Shown: positions 52,978 through 62,091, counted from the first letter of the stretch. The stretch: DNA of 64,000 nt from Phaeobacter gallaeciensis DSM 26640 (GCF_000511385.1 NC_023139.1:1-64000), one strand, 5' to 3'. Numbers and translations: made by a program. The notes: generated by a model from the letters alone, not told the origin.

Positions 52978-53688
52978 ATGACGGATGCGAGCGTTTCTAT
53001 TCCTGTGGATGGTGGGGATATGGGGGCCTATGTTTCCCGGCCCGAGCAGTCAAACGGCGGGGCTGTTGTCGTTTTGCAGGAGATTTTCGGGGTTAATGAC
53101 ACCATCCGAGGGTTTGCCGACAAGTTCTCTGCTGCTGGCTTTCTTGCCGTGGCACCTGACCTCTTTTGGCGTCAGGAGCGCGATGTTCAGATCAATCCCG
53201 GTGTGCCGGGGGGGTATGAACGCGCGACGGGGCTGATGAAGGGGCTGGATCAGGGGCTGGCGCTGAAGGATGCACAGGCTTGCGTCAATTGGCTGGCCGC
53301 GCAGCCCGAAGTCACAGGCAAGGTCGGCGTGGTCGGGTTTTGCCTGGGCGGTAAATTGGGCTTCCAGCTGGCGGGCGGCTCGCATGTCGACAGTATTGTG
53401 CCCTACTATGGCACGGGACTTCATACCGTTCTGGAGTCCGCCGCAGGCTTTGAGGGAGAGGCTCTGGTGCATGTGGCGGAAGCGGACCATCTTTGCCCGC
53501 CCGAAGCACAGGCGGCAATCGCGTCAACGTTTGCGGAAAATCCGCGTGTGACAGTGATGTCCTATCCCGGTGCAGGGCATGCCTTTGCGCGGGTCGGCGG
53601 TGATCACTACGACGAGGCCGCAGCCGAGCGCGCGAATGCCGCAACGCTGGATTTCCTGCACAGACGCCTTTCAGTAGAAAACACATGA
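52978..53688 (+). CDS. Dienelactone hydrolase-family protein
   Basis: DLH-family alpha/beta hydrolase of 236 residues. The Cys nucleophile is in VGFCLGGKL (about 121-126), Glu in QEIFGVND, Asp in EADHLCPPEAQ and His in GAGHAFARVGGD, the DLH catalytic set. Dienelactone hydrolases act in modified ortho or related ring-cleavage pathways; here the operon lacks the other chlorocatechol genes, so another lactone or ester is possible. Overlaps the class II aldolase gene (ATGA). It is divergent from the MarR gene. Confidence 0.88.
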   Translation: MTDASVSIPVDGGDMGAYVSRPEQSNGGAVVVLQEIFGVNDTIRGFADKFSAAGFLAVAPDLFWRQERDVQINPGVPGGYERATGLMKGLDQGLALKDAQACVNWLAAQPEVTGKVGVVGFCLGGKLGFQLAGGSHVDSIVPYYGTGLHTVLESAAGFEGEALVHVAEADHLCPPEAQAAIASTFAENPRVTVMSYPGAGHAFARVGGDHYDEAAAERANAATLDFLHRRLSVENT

Positions 53689-54384
53689 CGGAGGTCCAAA
53701 ACGACATCGCTCTGGCGAGCCGGGTTCTCTATGCGCAGGGTGTTCTAGACGCCTTTGGTCACGTCAGCGTCCGTGCGTCCGAGGGCGGCTTTTGGATGTC
53801 GCGGAGCATGGCGCCCGGATTGGTGACAGCGCCCGACGTGTTTCTGCATGACGCGGACGGAGAGATTACCGGCAATGAAGTCCGCCCGTTTCTGGAGCGG
53901 TTCATTCATGCCGAGATTTATCGCGCACGCCCTGATGTCATGGGGATCGTGCACAGCCATTCGCCTTCGGTGGTGCCGTTCAGCGTTCTACAGGATGTCC
54001 CGCTGCGCCCGATGTGTCATATGTGCGGCTTTCTGCATGGCAGCCCAGTACCGCATGATATTTCCGGCATTGCCGGGGATGCTTCTGATCTGTTGATACG
54101 AAGCCGCAGCATGGGCGAAGACCTTGCACGGCACATGGGGGACGCCAATGTCGTGCTGATGCGCGGCCACGGCTTTACGGTTGTGGGGCGCTCTTTGCGT
54201 GAGGCTGTGTTCCGGGCCGTCTGGACAGAGCGGGGCGCGCATTTGCAGCAATCTGCAATGGCCATGGGGACGCCCCAAGTATCTGACAGAAGGTGAGGCC
54301 TTGGCCTGTGACGAGACGACCAGCGGACAGATTGGCCGTGCTTGGGACCTTTGGGTTTCAGAGATTGAGAGCGCATCGGCGTAA
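53685..54384 (+). pseudogene. Class II aldolase-family gene with a frameshift
   Basis: The first 200 codons encode a class II aldolase (DAFGHVSVRASEGGF, IVHSHSPSVVPFS, LMRGHGFTVVGR) much like the gene at 45607. In the current reading it stops at 54296, but removing one G from the GGGG run near 54265-54270 joins the missing C-terminal part (PKYLTEGEALACDETTSGQIGRAWDLWVSEIE) ending at 54384, in line with the end of the 45607 protein. It is either a true +1 frameshift or an assembly error. Metal His residues lie before the shift. Confidence 0.75.
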
Positions 54385-54420
54385 CGGCGGTACACGACAC
54401 CGTAGGAGGAGGACACGACC

Positions 54421-55383
54421 ATGATAAAAGAGATTTTTGACTCGCTGCCACTGCAAGGGCCCGAGTATGTTTTGGAGCGGAATGAGGATCTTCTTCTAAC
54501 GCTCCCGCCCCACCCGTTCGGTGGAAAATGGGAGGCCGATGAAGCCTTGCCGGTATTCCATTTTGATCACCACTATGAGCCGCTGAAATTTGCGCCCCCC
54601 CGCGGTGTGTTCGAAGGGCCGAATTTGCGCCTGGAATGGCAAAACATGAACGGCCGTCAGCCGTTTTACCACCGCAACACAGATGCCGAAGAACTGTCTT
54701 TTCAGGTCTGCGGTGATCGGACGTTGATGACAGAGCTTGGCACGGTTGAGTTGAGGCCGGGTGACTTTTCAAGCATCCCCGTCGGCGTTGCGCACGACAA
54801 CTTTGGCCGTGAAGACGTCCACCTGCTGATCTATCTGCACGGCCCGATGGAAACGACGATGGAACCGGCGTTTGTCAGCGAACATCTGGTGCCGCCCTTC
54901 GAGGGATGGAGCCCGGCGAATATGTCCGAGGCTACGACTTCTTGTTTGGGGGGGCCGCATTGTGATGTTTCGGTGTCGATGGCGCAGGAGGATCTGCTGC
55001 TTGACGCGGCAAAGACGCGCAGTGAGAGACTAGAAGTTCTTAGACCCGATGGCGCTCCTGGTGAGACCGATTGGATTTACAAAACCAAGCGGATTTGGGT
55101 CGGCAGCACGAAGCTCGATTCAACGGCACCACGGTTTTACCGCCGACACCGTGTCGCAGACGAAATCCAGTGTCAGATCATCGGCACGCGGACGCTGGTC
55201 ACGCAACGCGGCACCGTTACGCTCAATCCGGGTGACTACGTTTCGATCCCGTTTGGCTGTGCGTTCGGAAGTTTCTCGGACGCGCCGTCACAGCATATTT
55301 CTATTCTGACGCAAGAGGAGGCACCGCCTGCGGCCGAACCCGCACGCTTTGCAGAAATGAACTCAGGTATTCGTTTGGGATAG
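54421..55383 (+). CDS. Bicupin dioxygenase-like protein (homogentisate/gentisate dioxygenase-like)
   Basis: Protein of 320 residues with two cupin halves. First: QPFYHRNTDAEELSFQVCGDRTLMTELGTVELRPGDFSSIPVGVAHDN (about 75-125), with possible ligands H, E and H. Second: RFYRRHRVADEIQCQIIGTRTLVTQRGTVTLNPGDYVSIPFGCAFG (about 235-285), the same plan with ligands changed. The layout is that of homogentisate-dioxygenase-like bicupins. GGAGGAGG-type sites precede the ATG. It is 36 bp after the aldolase gene. Likely an Fe-dependent ring-cleavage or thiol dioxygenase, but not clearly either family. Confidence 0.75.
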   Translation: MIKEIFDSLPLQGPEYVLERNEDLLLTLPPHPFGGKWEADEALPVFHFDHHYEPLKFAPPRGVFEGPNLRLEWQNMNGRQPFYHRNTDAEELSFQVCGDRTLMTELGTVELRPGDFSSIPVGVAHDNFGREDVHLLIYLHGPMETTMEPAFVSEHLVPPFEGWSPANMSEATTSCLGGPHCDVSVSMAQEDLLLDAAKTRSERLEVLRPDGAPGETDWIYKTKRIWVGSTKLDSTAPRFYRRHRVADEIQCQIIGTRTLVTQRGTVTLNPGDYVSIPFGCAFGSFSDAPSQHISILTQEEAPPAAEPARFAEMNSGIRLG

Positions 55384-55431
55384 GGCTCGCATCATTGGCC
55401 GTCAGGTCTGAATATCAGGGAGGGAAGAAAA

Positions 55432-56526
55432 ATGGATATGCTAGCATATCGCGCGAACGGGGCGGATGTCCCTGCGGGATTGGAAACAGTGCCGGTGCCG
55501 GAGTGTGGACCCGGTGACGTCTTGATCAAGGTGAAATCGGCAGGGCTGGCACCCGGGGTTTTCACCCTTCTCAAGATGGGAATGCTGCATCAGGCACCGA
55601 CAACCATTGGCCATGAAGGTGCCGGAATAGTAGAAGCAATCGGCGATCAGGTCCGCGACTTCAAGGTCGGGGATCGGGTCCGTATGCATCCGACGATGTC
55701 ATGTGGCCGGTGCAAGCACTGTCTGACCGGGGTGGACCAAATGTGTGCCCAGGCAGCGATGGTTGGTTTCGTTGCTTTTGGACAAAACCCGGTTCCGGAA
55801 TTTCGGGAATACCATCCGGGTGCTCTGGCGGAATATGTCCGCTTGCCCGCCAGATATGTCGACCCGCTTCCTGACAATGTCAGCTTTGACGTTGGATCAA
55901 AGGTGCAAGACCTTGCAAATGCGGTGCGTTGTCTGAAAGCGGCCAGCCTTTTGCCAGATGCAACTGTCATGATTTTTGCTGCCACCGGAACAATGGGCAC
56001 AGCCGCGATAAAGCTCGCCCCGTTTTTCGGGATTTCCCGGTTGGTTCTTGTGGGCCGATCGTCAGAACGGCTCGAAAAACTGCGGGCCATTACGGATTTG
56101 CCAGTCGATCTTGTTGCCACCGATGTTTTCGAAGGGGAAGAAGATCCCGCGGCGGACCTTTCCGGCAAAGTCATGTCATTGCTGCCGGGTGGGGCTGATG
56201 CCATTCTCGATTTTGCACCTCAGGGGGCAAATTTCTGGCCGGCCGTGGCGGGTTTGGGAACGAATGGGGCTTTTGTTCACATGGGTGGCGCCACACAGCC
56301 TTTCCCGGTGCCCTTGATCGGGATGCTGCGCAATTGCTGGCGAGTCATCGCCACCCGCAACAATTCGCGCGAAGATGCACGGATGGTGCTGGAGCTGCTG
56401 GGATCAGGCAGGCTTGAAGTGGATGAGCTGGTGACGCACCGGTATCCGCTCAAGGAAGCAGAGACAGCAATTGAAGCAATGACATCACGCTCTCAGGCAA
56501 TGTGGTGGGCCGTCGTTAATCCATAA
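55432..56526 (+). CDS. Zinc-dependent alcohol dehydrogenase (MDR family)
   Basis: Medium-chain dehydrogenase of 364 residues. GroES-like N-terminal domain with GHEGAGIVEAIGDQV (about 60-74), structural-zinc cysteines in MSCGRCKHCLTGVDQMC (about 90-106), and a Rossmann region around ATGTMGTAAIKLAPFFGISRLVLVG. The usual catalytic Cys at the GVC/D position near residue 41 is changed (SAGLAPGVF), so catalytic-zinc chemistry may differ. It sits between the bicupin and the TAXI-like gene in the same operon and may reduce or oxidise a product of ring cleavage. Confidence 0.85.
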   Translation: MDMLAYRANGADVPAGLETVPVPECGPGDVLIKVKSAGLAPGVFTLLKMGMLHQAPTTIGHEGAGIVEAIGDQVRDFKVGDRVRMHPTMSCGRCKHCLTGVDQMCAQAAMVGFVAFGQNPVPEFREYHPGALAEYVRLPARYVDPLPDNVSFDVGSKVQDLANAVRCLKAASLLPDATVMIFAATGTMGTAAIKLAPFFGISRLVLVGRSSERLEKLRAITDLPVDLVATDVFEGEEDPAADLSGKVMSLLPGGADAILDFAPQGANFWPAVAGLGTNGAFVHMGGATQPFPVPLIGMLRNCWRVIATRNNSREDARMVLELLGSGRLEVDELVTHRYPLKEAETAIEAMTSRSQAMWWAVVNP

Positions 56527-56536
56527 GGAAACGAAT

Positions 56537-57526
56537 ATGACCAAGAACATGCACCCCGGCCCACGGATTGATAGAACCTACCGTCTGGATTTCATCGGCG
56601 ATTGGGGTCAGGCAAACTTCCACCGCATCATGTCGTGGCTGACTCAGGAGTTCTGCGATCGTGCGGGTCCGAGAAGCCGGACCCGGATATCCAGTGTTCT
56701 GGGAGGTGGTCTTGAAGCGCTGACCGAAGTTCATGAAGGGGCGGCGGATCTCTGTCTTGTCACGCCGCACCTTTTGATGGCGCAGGCTCTGACAGGAGAG
56801 GGCATCTTCGCCGAGTTGGGCGCGATGCCGAATCTCAGGGCCTTGGCGGTGTTGCCGCAGGTGGACCGAATGATGCTGGCCGTTGCTCCTGAATTCGGAA
56901 TCGAGAGCTTTGAGGATCTGCGCACCAAAAAGCCTGCACTGCGCTTTGTCACTTCTACAGATGCAGAAGGCAATTTCATTGGCTACGTGGCCACGCGCTT
57001 TTTGGCGGCGCATGGCATATCACGTGACATGATCACTGAATGGGGCGGTGAGATGATCACTGCGCACCGCCCTGATGAGTGCCTTGAACTGGTGCGTTTG
57101 GGCAAGGCGGATGCCGTTTTGCAAGAAGCGATCATGACACCCTGGTGGCGCAATCTGGTTGAAAGCGGCCAGATGCGCCCCGTTCCTGCAGAAGAGACCC
57201 CGCTTGAGGCTTTGACTGGCGAACTTGGCATGCCAGCGGCCACCATCCCTGCGGGCTATTGGTCAGGGTATGATACGCCGGTGCCCGCGTTGGATTTCTC
57301 GGATTTCATCATCGTCGTACGCGATGACATGCCCGAAGAGGTGGCGCATCTTCTGACCTGGTGTCTGGTCGAAACCCGCGGCGCAATTGAACAGCAGTAC
57401 GCGCATATTCCACCAGACCGCAGCCCGCTGAGCTATCCTCTGCAGCCAGAAAAAATGCCCCGGACCGCGTTGCCGCTGCATCCCGGCGCCCAGCGATTTT
57501 ATGAGGAAGCCGGGCTGCTGTCTTAG
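56537..57526 (+). CDS. Leaderless TAXI-like solute-binding-fold protein, copy 1
   Basis: Protein of 329 residues in the TAXI/TRAP-receptor style: DFIGDWGQANFHRIMSWLTQEFCDR, GGGLEALTEVHEGAADLCLVTPHLLMAQALTGEGIF, MPNLRALAVLPQVDRMMLAVAPEFGIESFEDLRTKKPAL and WWRNLVESG. There is no signal peptide: the protein starts MTKNMHPGPRIDRTYRLDF, with no hydrophobic leader. It is the last gene of the DLH operon and is followed by a terminator. Its close relative is at 63076. A cytoplasmic binding-fold protein may act as a sensor, ligand carrier or enzyme, as in 4,5-dihydroxyphthalate decarboxylase, which has a similar fold; this is inference. Confidence 0.75.
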   Translation: MTKNMHPGPRIDRTYRLDFIGDWGQANFHRIMSWLTQEFCDRAGPRSRTRISSVLGGGLEALTEVHEGAADLCLVTPHLLMAQALTGEGIFAELGAMPNLRALAVLPQVDRMMLAVAPEFGIESFEDLRTKKPALRFVTSTDAEGNFIGYVATRFLAAHGISRDMITEWGGEMITAHRPDECLELVRLGKADAVLQEAIMTPWWRNLVESGQMRPVPAEETPLEALTGELGMPAATIPAGYWSGYDTPVPALDFSDFIIVVRDDMPEEVAHLLTWCLVETRGAIEQQYAHIPPDRSPLSYPLQPEKMPRTALPLHPGAQRFYEEAGLLS

Positions 57527-57566
57527 GGTAAAGAGCGCAGACAACAATCCCGAGTAAGATAAACAA

Positions 57567-57595
57567 AAGGCGGCCCAGCAAGGGCCGTCTTTTTT
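57567..57595 (+). terminator. Intrinsic terminator of the DLH-TAXI operon
   Basis: AAGGCGGCCC (57567-57576) and GGGCCGTCTT (57582-57591) form a 10-bp stem (one G-U) with a 5-nt loop, followed by a T-run. It lies between convergent operons. Confidence 0.85.
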
Positions 57596-57613
57596 CACTT
57601 CTGGCGGGCCGGA

Positions 57614-59215
57614 TTACTTTGGTGTCGCGCCCGCTGTCAGGCTTTGGATCACGGGCAACAGCCCTGCGATATTCCCAACCGGTTCAATCGCCGCGACGTA
57701 ACGATCCCGGCGCAGCAACAGCGCATGCCCCAGACAGTCCCGGAACGGTTGCTGCGAGAAAAAGCGGCTGCGGTCGCGCAGGATCGGGAAGGCGGCGGTA
57801 ACCGGATTGGTCCATTCTGGTGTCAGGCCGATGACCTCTGCTCCGGCACTGCGCAACTGCTCAATCAGTGCGGCATCCACAGCCCTATCCGGCGCTTCGT
57901 CAAAGACCAGTACAACAGGGCGATCCGGCAAACAGGCATCCAGCAGCCGTTCTTCACGCGACAGCGTGTTCACCAGGGGTTGCGGGATCATCCGGCCCAC
58001 GGCACCTGCGCCAGCGCCGCTTGCAACCGGGCGGATCATACCGTCCGAGAACTTTGGCTTTGGCTTGTACTTCATCTGCGCAACATAGTCCCGCGCCGGG
58101 CCATAGAGGCCCAGCAGACGGAACCCGGTGCGGGTCATAAAACCGCGCAGCGCCGAATCCGGCATCATCACCTTGCCCATTTTCAACGCCAGTTCGATCA
58201 TCGACCAGGCGTGGGGTTTGCGTTCTTTTTCATAACTGTCGAGCAGGGCTCCCGGATTAGCCATATCCAGAGCTTCAGCCAGCTTCCAAGCCAGGTTATG
58301 GGCATCCCGCAAGCCGCTGTTCATCCCCTGACCCGCGAAAGGTGGGGTCAGGTGTGCAGCGTCCCCAGCCAGAAAAACCCGCCCGACGCGCCATTTGCTG
58401 GCGATACGGGCGTGGAATGTATAGACCTTTTGACGCCGGATAGGCTCGTTTTCATCGGGGCCGGTCTCGGCCAGAAGTTTGCGGCCGAAAGCTTCTTCTT
58501 CGGCCTCTTCCACTGTTTCGCCGGGGTTGAGCTTGAACTCATAACGCCGAATGCCGCCGGGACCGGGCAGGGTAATGGCTGAACGCTTGGGCGCGCAGAA
58601 AACCTCGGTGTGAAAACAGCGGTTCTTCGTGGTTTCCAGATCAACGATCAGCCAGGGCTCTTCGAAAGTGGAGCCTTCGAGTTGAATATCAAGCGCCTTG
58701 CGGGCCTGGGATCGCCCGCCGTCAGCGGCCACCATGTAACGGGCGGTCACTGCTTGCGGCCCATCTGGGCCTGTCACTTCGGCCGTAACGCGATCCTCGC
58801 CTTGCTCAAAGCCGTCAAGCGTTATGCCAAATCGTGCCTCAACAGAGGCATGACGCGCCAAAGCCTTGCGCATGAGGGCCTCGAACTCGGGTTGTTCAAA
58901 GGCGTTTCGCTTGTCGAATCCGTACTCTTTGACGAAGGGCTTCACCTCGGCAAATTGCCGCCCGGATGGCCCCCGATAAAGGGAGCCATAACCTTTTGCC
59001 GTGATGGTGGCCACCTCGTCAGACAGCCCTGCGGCTTGCAGCGCGCGCATGGATTCGTCATCGATGGACACTGCCCTGGGTTCTTGCACGGTCGTTTTGT
59101 TGCGCTCTATGAGGATCGTTTTGATCCCCATAGAGCCCAGAAGATTGGTCAACAAAAGCCCCGTAGGTCCCGCCCCAATGACGAGAATATCAGTGTCCAG
59201 CGCTGTGCCCTGCAT
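57614..59215 (-). CDS. FAD-dependent aromatic hydroxylase (MhpA-like)
   Basis: Flavoprotein hydroxylase of 533 residues. FAD motif LVIGAGPTGLLLTNLLGSMG at about 11-28, DG motif YMVAADGGRSQARKAL near 150, GD motif VFLAGDAAHLTPPFAGQGMNSGLRDAHNLAWKLAEAL near 275-310, and a C-terminal thioredoxin-like domain (PDRPVVLVFDE onwards). The length and motif set fit 3-(3-hydroxyphenyl)propionate hydroxylase MhpA and relatives. It is last in a three-gene minus operon after the extradiol dioxygenase and FAH hydrolase, so it makes the catechol that the first gene cleaves. Confidence 0.87.
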   Translation of the reverse strand: MQGTALDTDILVIGAGPTGLLLTNLLGSMGIKTILIERNKTTVQEPRAVSIDDESMRALQAAGLSDEVATITAKGYGSLYRGPSGRQFAEVKPFVKEYGFDKRNAFEQPEFEALMRKALARHASVEARFGITLDGFEQGEDRVTAEVTGPDGPQAVTARYMVAADGGRSQARKALDIQLEGSTFEEPWLIVDLETTKNRCFHTEVFCAPKRSAITLPGPGGIRRYEFKLNPGETVEEAEEEAFGRKLLAETGPDENEPIRRQKVYTFHARIASKWRVGRVFLAGDAAHLTPPFAGQGMNSGLRDAHNLAWKLAEALDMANPGALLDSYEKERKPHAWSMIELALKMGKVMMPDSALRGFMTRTGFRLLGLYGPARDYVAQMKYKPKPKFSDGMIRPVASGAGAGAVGRMIPQPLVNTLSREERLLDACLPDRPVVLVFDEAPDRAVDAALIEQLRSAGAEVIGLTPEWTNPVTAAFPILRDRSRFFSQQPFRDCLGHALLLRRDRYVAAIEPVGNIAGLLPVIQSLTAGATPK

Positions 59216-59216
59216 C

Positions 59217-60074
59217 TCAGGACGTGCTTTCTGCCATAATCGGATTGGTCAGCGTTCCAAGCATGCCAATCTCAACCTCAACCACGTCGCCGGGTTTCAT
59301 ATAGAGCGGCGGATCCCGCCGATCCCCGACCCCACCGGGGGTTCCGGTGACGATGACATCACCGGCGGAAAGCGGCGTGTAGGTGGAGATGTATGAAATC
59401 AACCGCTCAATCGGAAAAATGAGGTCTGAGAGGGTCGCATCCTGCATCACTTCGCCGTTCAGACGGGTCTGGATCGGCAGCTTGGTGTAATCGCCCACCT
59501 CATCGGCAGTGACCATGCAGGGGCCAAAACCACCGGTGCCGGGAAAGGTCTTGCCGGGCCCGAACTGATGCGTGTGGCGCTGCCAATCCCGAATGGTGCC
59601 GTCGTTGTAACAGGCATACCCCGCAACGTGGGACAGGGCCGTCTCTTCGGGGATGCAGCGGCCCCCGCGCCCGATGATGACGGCCAGTTCACCTTCGTAG
59701 TCGAGCTTGTCAGAGATGGCGGGCATGATCATCGGTTGACCATGGGCAATCTGGCTGTCGGGATACCGTGCGAACATCGTTGGATGTTTCGCATCGGGCC
59801 GTTTGGTTTCTGCGCGATGGGTTTCGTAATTCAGACCTACACAGAGGATTTTCCCAGCATCCGGGATGACAGGCAAAAGCACTGCATCGGTCAGGGTAAA
59901 ATCTGGCGACCGCCCTTCTGTATAACGGGCCGCAGCCTCCATGAGATCGGCGGCAATCAACGCCTTGAGGCTTGTGACGTCCGGTCTGAGCTTGCCGGTC
60001 AGATCGACGATGCCGCCAGGAACCAGAGCGCCGACACCGGCCGCGCCCAGGCGTGTGAAGCTGATGAGTTTCAT
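59217..60074 (-). CDS. FAH-family hydrolase (meta-cleavage pathway)
   Basis: FAH-fold protein of 285 residues from MKLISFTRLGAAGVGALV. It has ILCVGLNYETHRAETKRPDAKHPTMFARYPDSQIAHG, the acidic metal site YEGELAVIIGRGG, VAGYACYNDGTIRDWQRHTHQF and DVIVTGTPGGVGDRRDPP. Such enzymes hydrolyse acylpyruvates or decarboxylate oxalocrotonate-type compounds. It lies between the extradiol dioxygenase (14 bp) and the MhpA-like hydroxylase (1 bp), so it probably processes the ring-fission product. Confidence 0.88.
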   Translation of the reverse strand: MKLISFTRLGAAGVGALVPGGIVDLTGKLRPDVTSLKALIAADLMEAAARYTEGRSPDFTLTDAVLLPVIPDAGKILCVGLNYETHRAETKRPDAKHPTMFARYPDSQIAHGQPMIMPAISDKLDYEGELAVIIGRGGRCIPEETALSHVAGYACYNDGTIRDWQRHTHQFGPGKTFPGTGGFGPCMVTADEVGDYTKLPIQTRLNGEVMQDATLSDLIFPIERLISYISTYTPLSAGDVIVTGTPGGVGDRRDPPLYMKPGDVVEVEIGMLGTLTNPIMAESTS

Positions 60075-60088
60075 GTCTATTTCTCCGA

Positions 60089-60940
60089 TTATGACCGCAA
60101 AACGGCGCGACCCCATTTGTTGAGCGTGCGTGCGTCCTGGGGCCAGTCGATAACGTCGCGGTCGTAGATGGTTTCCAGTTCACCTGAAATCTCGATCCAG
60201 TTGCCGTCCGGGTCGGTGTAAAACACAAACAGGTTATTGCCAGGTCCATGGCGGCCAGGCCCCCAGGTCAAAAGCACATCATTGGCAGAGAACCGGTCGC
60301 AGAACTGTTTGATGTTGTCCATCGTGCCCGCCTCATAGGAATGATGGTCCACGCCAGTGCGATCGGATTTGAAGCACGCGATCGTGTGATGTTCGTGGTT
60401 CGTCGTCGTAAAGATCGTGGCCGGTTCGCCATTTTCGTGCAGCACGCGATCGGACAGGAAAAAGCCAAGCTTATCGACGTAGAATTCTTTGAAACCTTCG
60501 ATGTTCTGGGTCGCGAAGGTCAAATGCTGGGTTGGCGCATGGATGCCATCGCGTTCGGGCTTGTAAGAGACAGTGCGCGTTTTCGCCATCCCAAAGCAAA
60601 TCAGATGTCCATCGTTGTCACGCACCGCAAAGGCCCCATCTTCGAAGTAGGGGGACACGTTATCGAGGATTTCCACCCCATTCGCCTCGGCCAGCGCACG
60701 CTGATCCGCAAGCACCCCGGCATTGCGATAAGCCAGCCCTGCATAGGCAAGCTTCTGGTCTTCACCTTTCACCGCCACGAAACGGCGCAGCGGACCAGTG
60801 CAGCGAAATTCGGTGTCGGAAATCTTCTCGACATCCATGTCCATGTTAGCGGCATAGAAATTGGCGAGGCGCTCAGGGTCTGAACTCTCGAAAGCGACGT
60901 GGTGCAGATAGGCTCCTGCCTGGACAGTGCTATGTGGCAT
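60089..60940 (-). CDS. Extradiol (type I VOC) catechol dioxygenase
   Basis: Two-domain VOC protein of 283 residues. The catalytic half has the iron-ligand set His in PTQHLTFATQN (about 148), His in GVDHHSYEAG (about 206) and Glu in WIEISGELE (about 256), plus a base-type His in the second domain; the first domain (GAYLHHVAFESSDPERLANFYAANMDMDVEK) is the inactive duplicate. It would cleave a catechol meta to the hydroxyls. Head of the minus-strand operon, divergent from an IclR gene. RBS is plain. Confidence 0.88.
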   Translation of the reverse strand: MPHSTVQAGAYLHHVAFESSDPERLANFYAANMDMDVEKISDTEFRCTGPLRRFVAVKGEDQKLAYAGLAYRNAGVLADQRALAEANGVEILDNVSPYFEDGAFAVRDNDGHLICFGMAKTRTVSYKPERDGIHAPTQHLTFATQNIEGFKEFYVDKLGFFLSDRVLHENGEPATIFTTTNHEHHTIACFKSDRTGVDHHSYEAGTMDNIKQFCDRFSANDVLLTWGPGRHGPGNNLFVFYTDPDGNWIEISGELETIYDRDVIDWPQDARTLNKWGRAVLRS

Positions 60941-61332
60941 CTCATTCCCCTCGTTGTATTATTATCGTATAATGGAAATAATGCACATAAGCAACAGTTG
61001 AAATGGCTTTAATATGGTAAATGGTTCATCCAGCGCTGCGTGCGGCAAGCCACGCCTTCACAATTTCCAGGGTCAGGTGATAACGATCCTGAAGCGGCCT
61101 GGTCGCGATGAACCTCCGGACTGCCTGGATCACCTCTGGGTCAGCCTGTCAAAAGAACGGACAATCGTTGCAGGTGCGAACATCGATCCGCAGCTTTTCA
61201 AAAAACCCATCCAAAACAAGGCAGCAGGTTTCGTTTTATTTTCCCCAGACCGGCATGGCTGGCCTGTTTTTCCCTGGATTTTACCGGTAAAAGGTAAAAT
61301 CAGAATGTCATTCGAATTAGGGATATGCTGAG
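60941..61332. other. Divergent gap between the extradiol operon and iclR
   Basis: The imperfect palindrome ATTAT-CGT-ATAAT lies at 60961-60973, 21 bp upstream of the dioxygenase start, a candidate IclR site. No supportable gene; an open frame at 61014-61331 has no ribosome binding site or family pattern. Confidence 0.5.
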
Positions 61333-62085
61333 ATGGTTGGGATTATGCGGTACATGCGGATTCTCGCGTTGTTCGACCAGAGAAATTCGACTTGGACGGT
61401 GACAGAGATTTCTAAGGAGCTCGACACCTCGGCAAGCACGCTTTACCGACTGATACGCGAGATGCTGGCGGCTGGATTGCTGGAAAGCACGGTCGAGTCG
61501 CGATATCGTCTGGGGCCGGTCTTTATCGAATATTACCGTCGGATCAAACTGACGGATCCTCTGGTCTTGTCCGGTTCGGAATTCCTTCGCCCACTGTTGG
61601 CGCAGATCGCTCTTCCTTGCGCCACAATCCTGGCGCGTCTGTATGGTAAGACCGTCATGTGTGTCGCCGAGGAACGGGCATTTAATGCGACGTTCGAGAC
61701 AAGTTACGAACTTGGGCGCCCGATGCCGATCTTGCGCGGGGCAACATCCAAAGCCGTGCTTTCCACCCTTCCGAAGCGTCAGATCATTTCGTTGATTTCC
61801 CAGGAAGAGCCCACGGTTGATGCAGAGGCCGCCTATGCGGATCTCGCGAATATCAGAAAGGTGGCCATCAGCGAAACACACGGCGAGGTGGACACTGGAT
61901 TGGTTGGGATCGCAGCCCCGTTGCGAAGTGCCGATCTGGGGATAAACGCCTCTCTTTCCGTTATCGTGGAAAGTTCCAACCTCAATGAGACGACACGCCC
62001 TCAAATCTATTCGGTTTTGAGCTCCACGGCGCGCATCATCGAGAGCTTTATGCTGGAACAGCCGATACATGTAAAAAGCAAATAG
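61333..62085 (+). CDS. IclR-family transcriptional regulator
   Basis: IclR regulator of 250 residues. Winged HTH WTVTEISKELDTSASTLYRLIREMLAAGLLESTVESRYRLGPVFIEYYR (about 22-70), then the effector domain with GKTVMCVAEERAFNATFETSYELGRPMPILRGATSKAVLSTLP and GLVGIAAPLRSADLGINASLSVIV. IclR proteins of this type sense aromatic acids. It is divergent from the extradiol-FAH-hydroxylase operon and likely controls it; it may also act on the ABM gene and the second TAXI-like gene. Confidence 0.9.
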   Translation: MVGIMRYMRILALFDQRNSTWTVTEISKELDTSASTLYRLIREMLAAGLLESTVESRYRLGPVFIEYYRRIKLTDPLVLSGSEFLRPLLAQIALPCATILARLYGKTVMCVAEERAFNATFETSYELGRPMPILRGATSKAVLSTLPKRQIISLISQEEPTVDAEAAYADLANIRKVAISETHGEVDTGLVGIAAPLRSADLGINASLSVIVESSNLNETTRPQIYSVLSSTARIIESFMLEQPIHVKSK

Positions 62086-62091
62086 GCACTA

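Noticed and set aside
61014..61331. Open frame of 105 codons between the extradiol operon and iclR
   Set aside because: No ribosome binding site and no family pattern; the region more likely holds regulatory sites.
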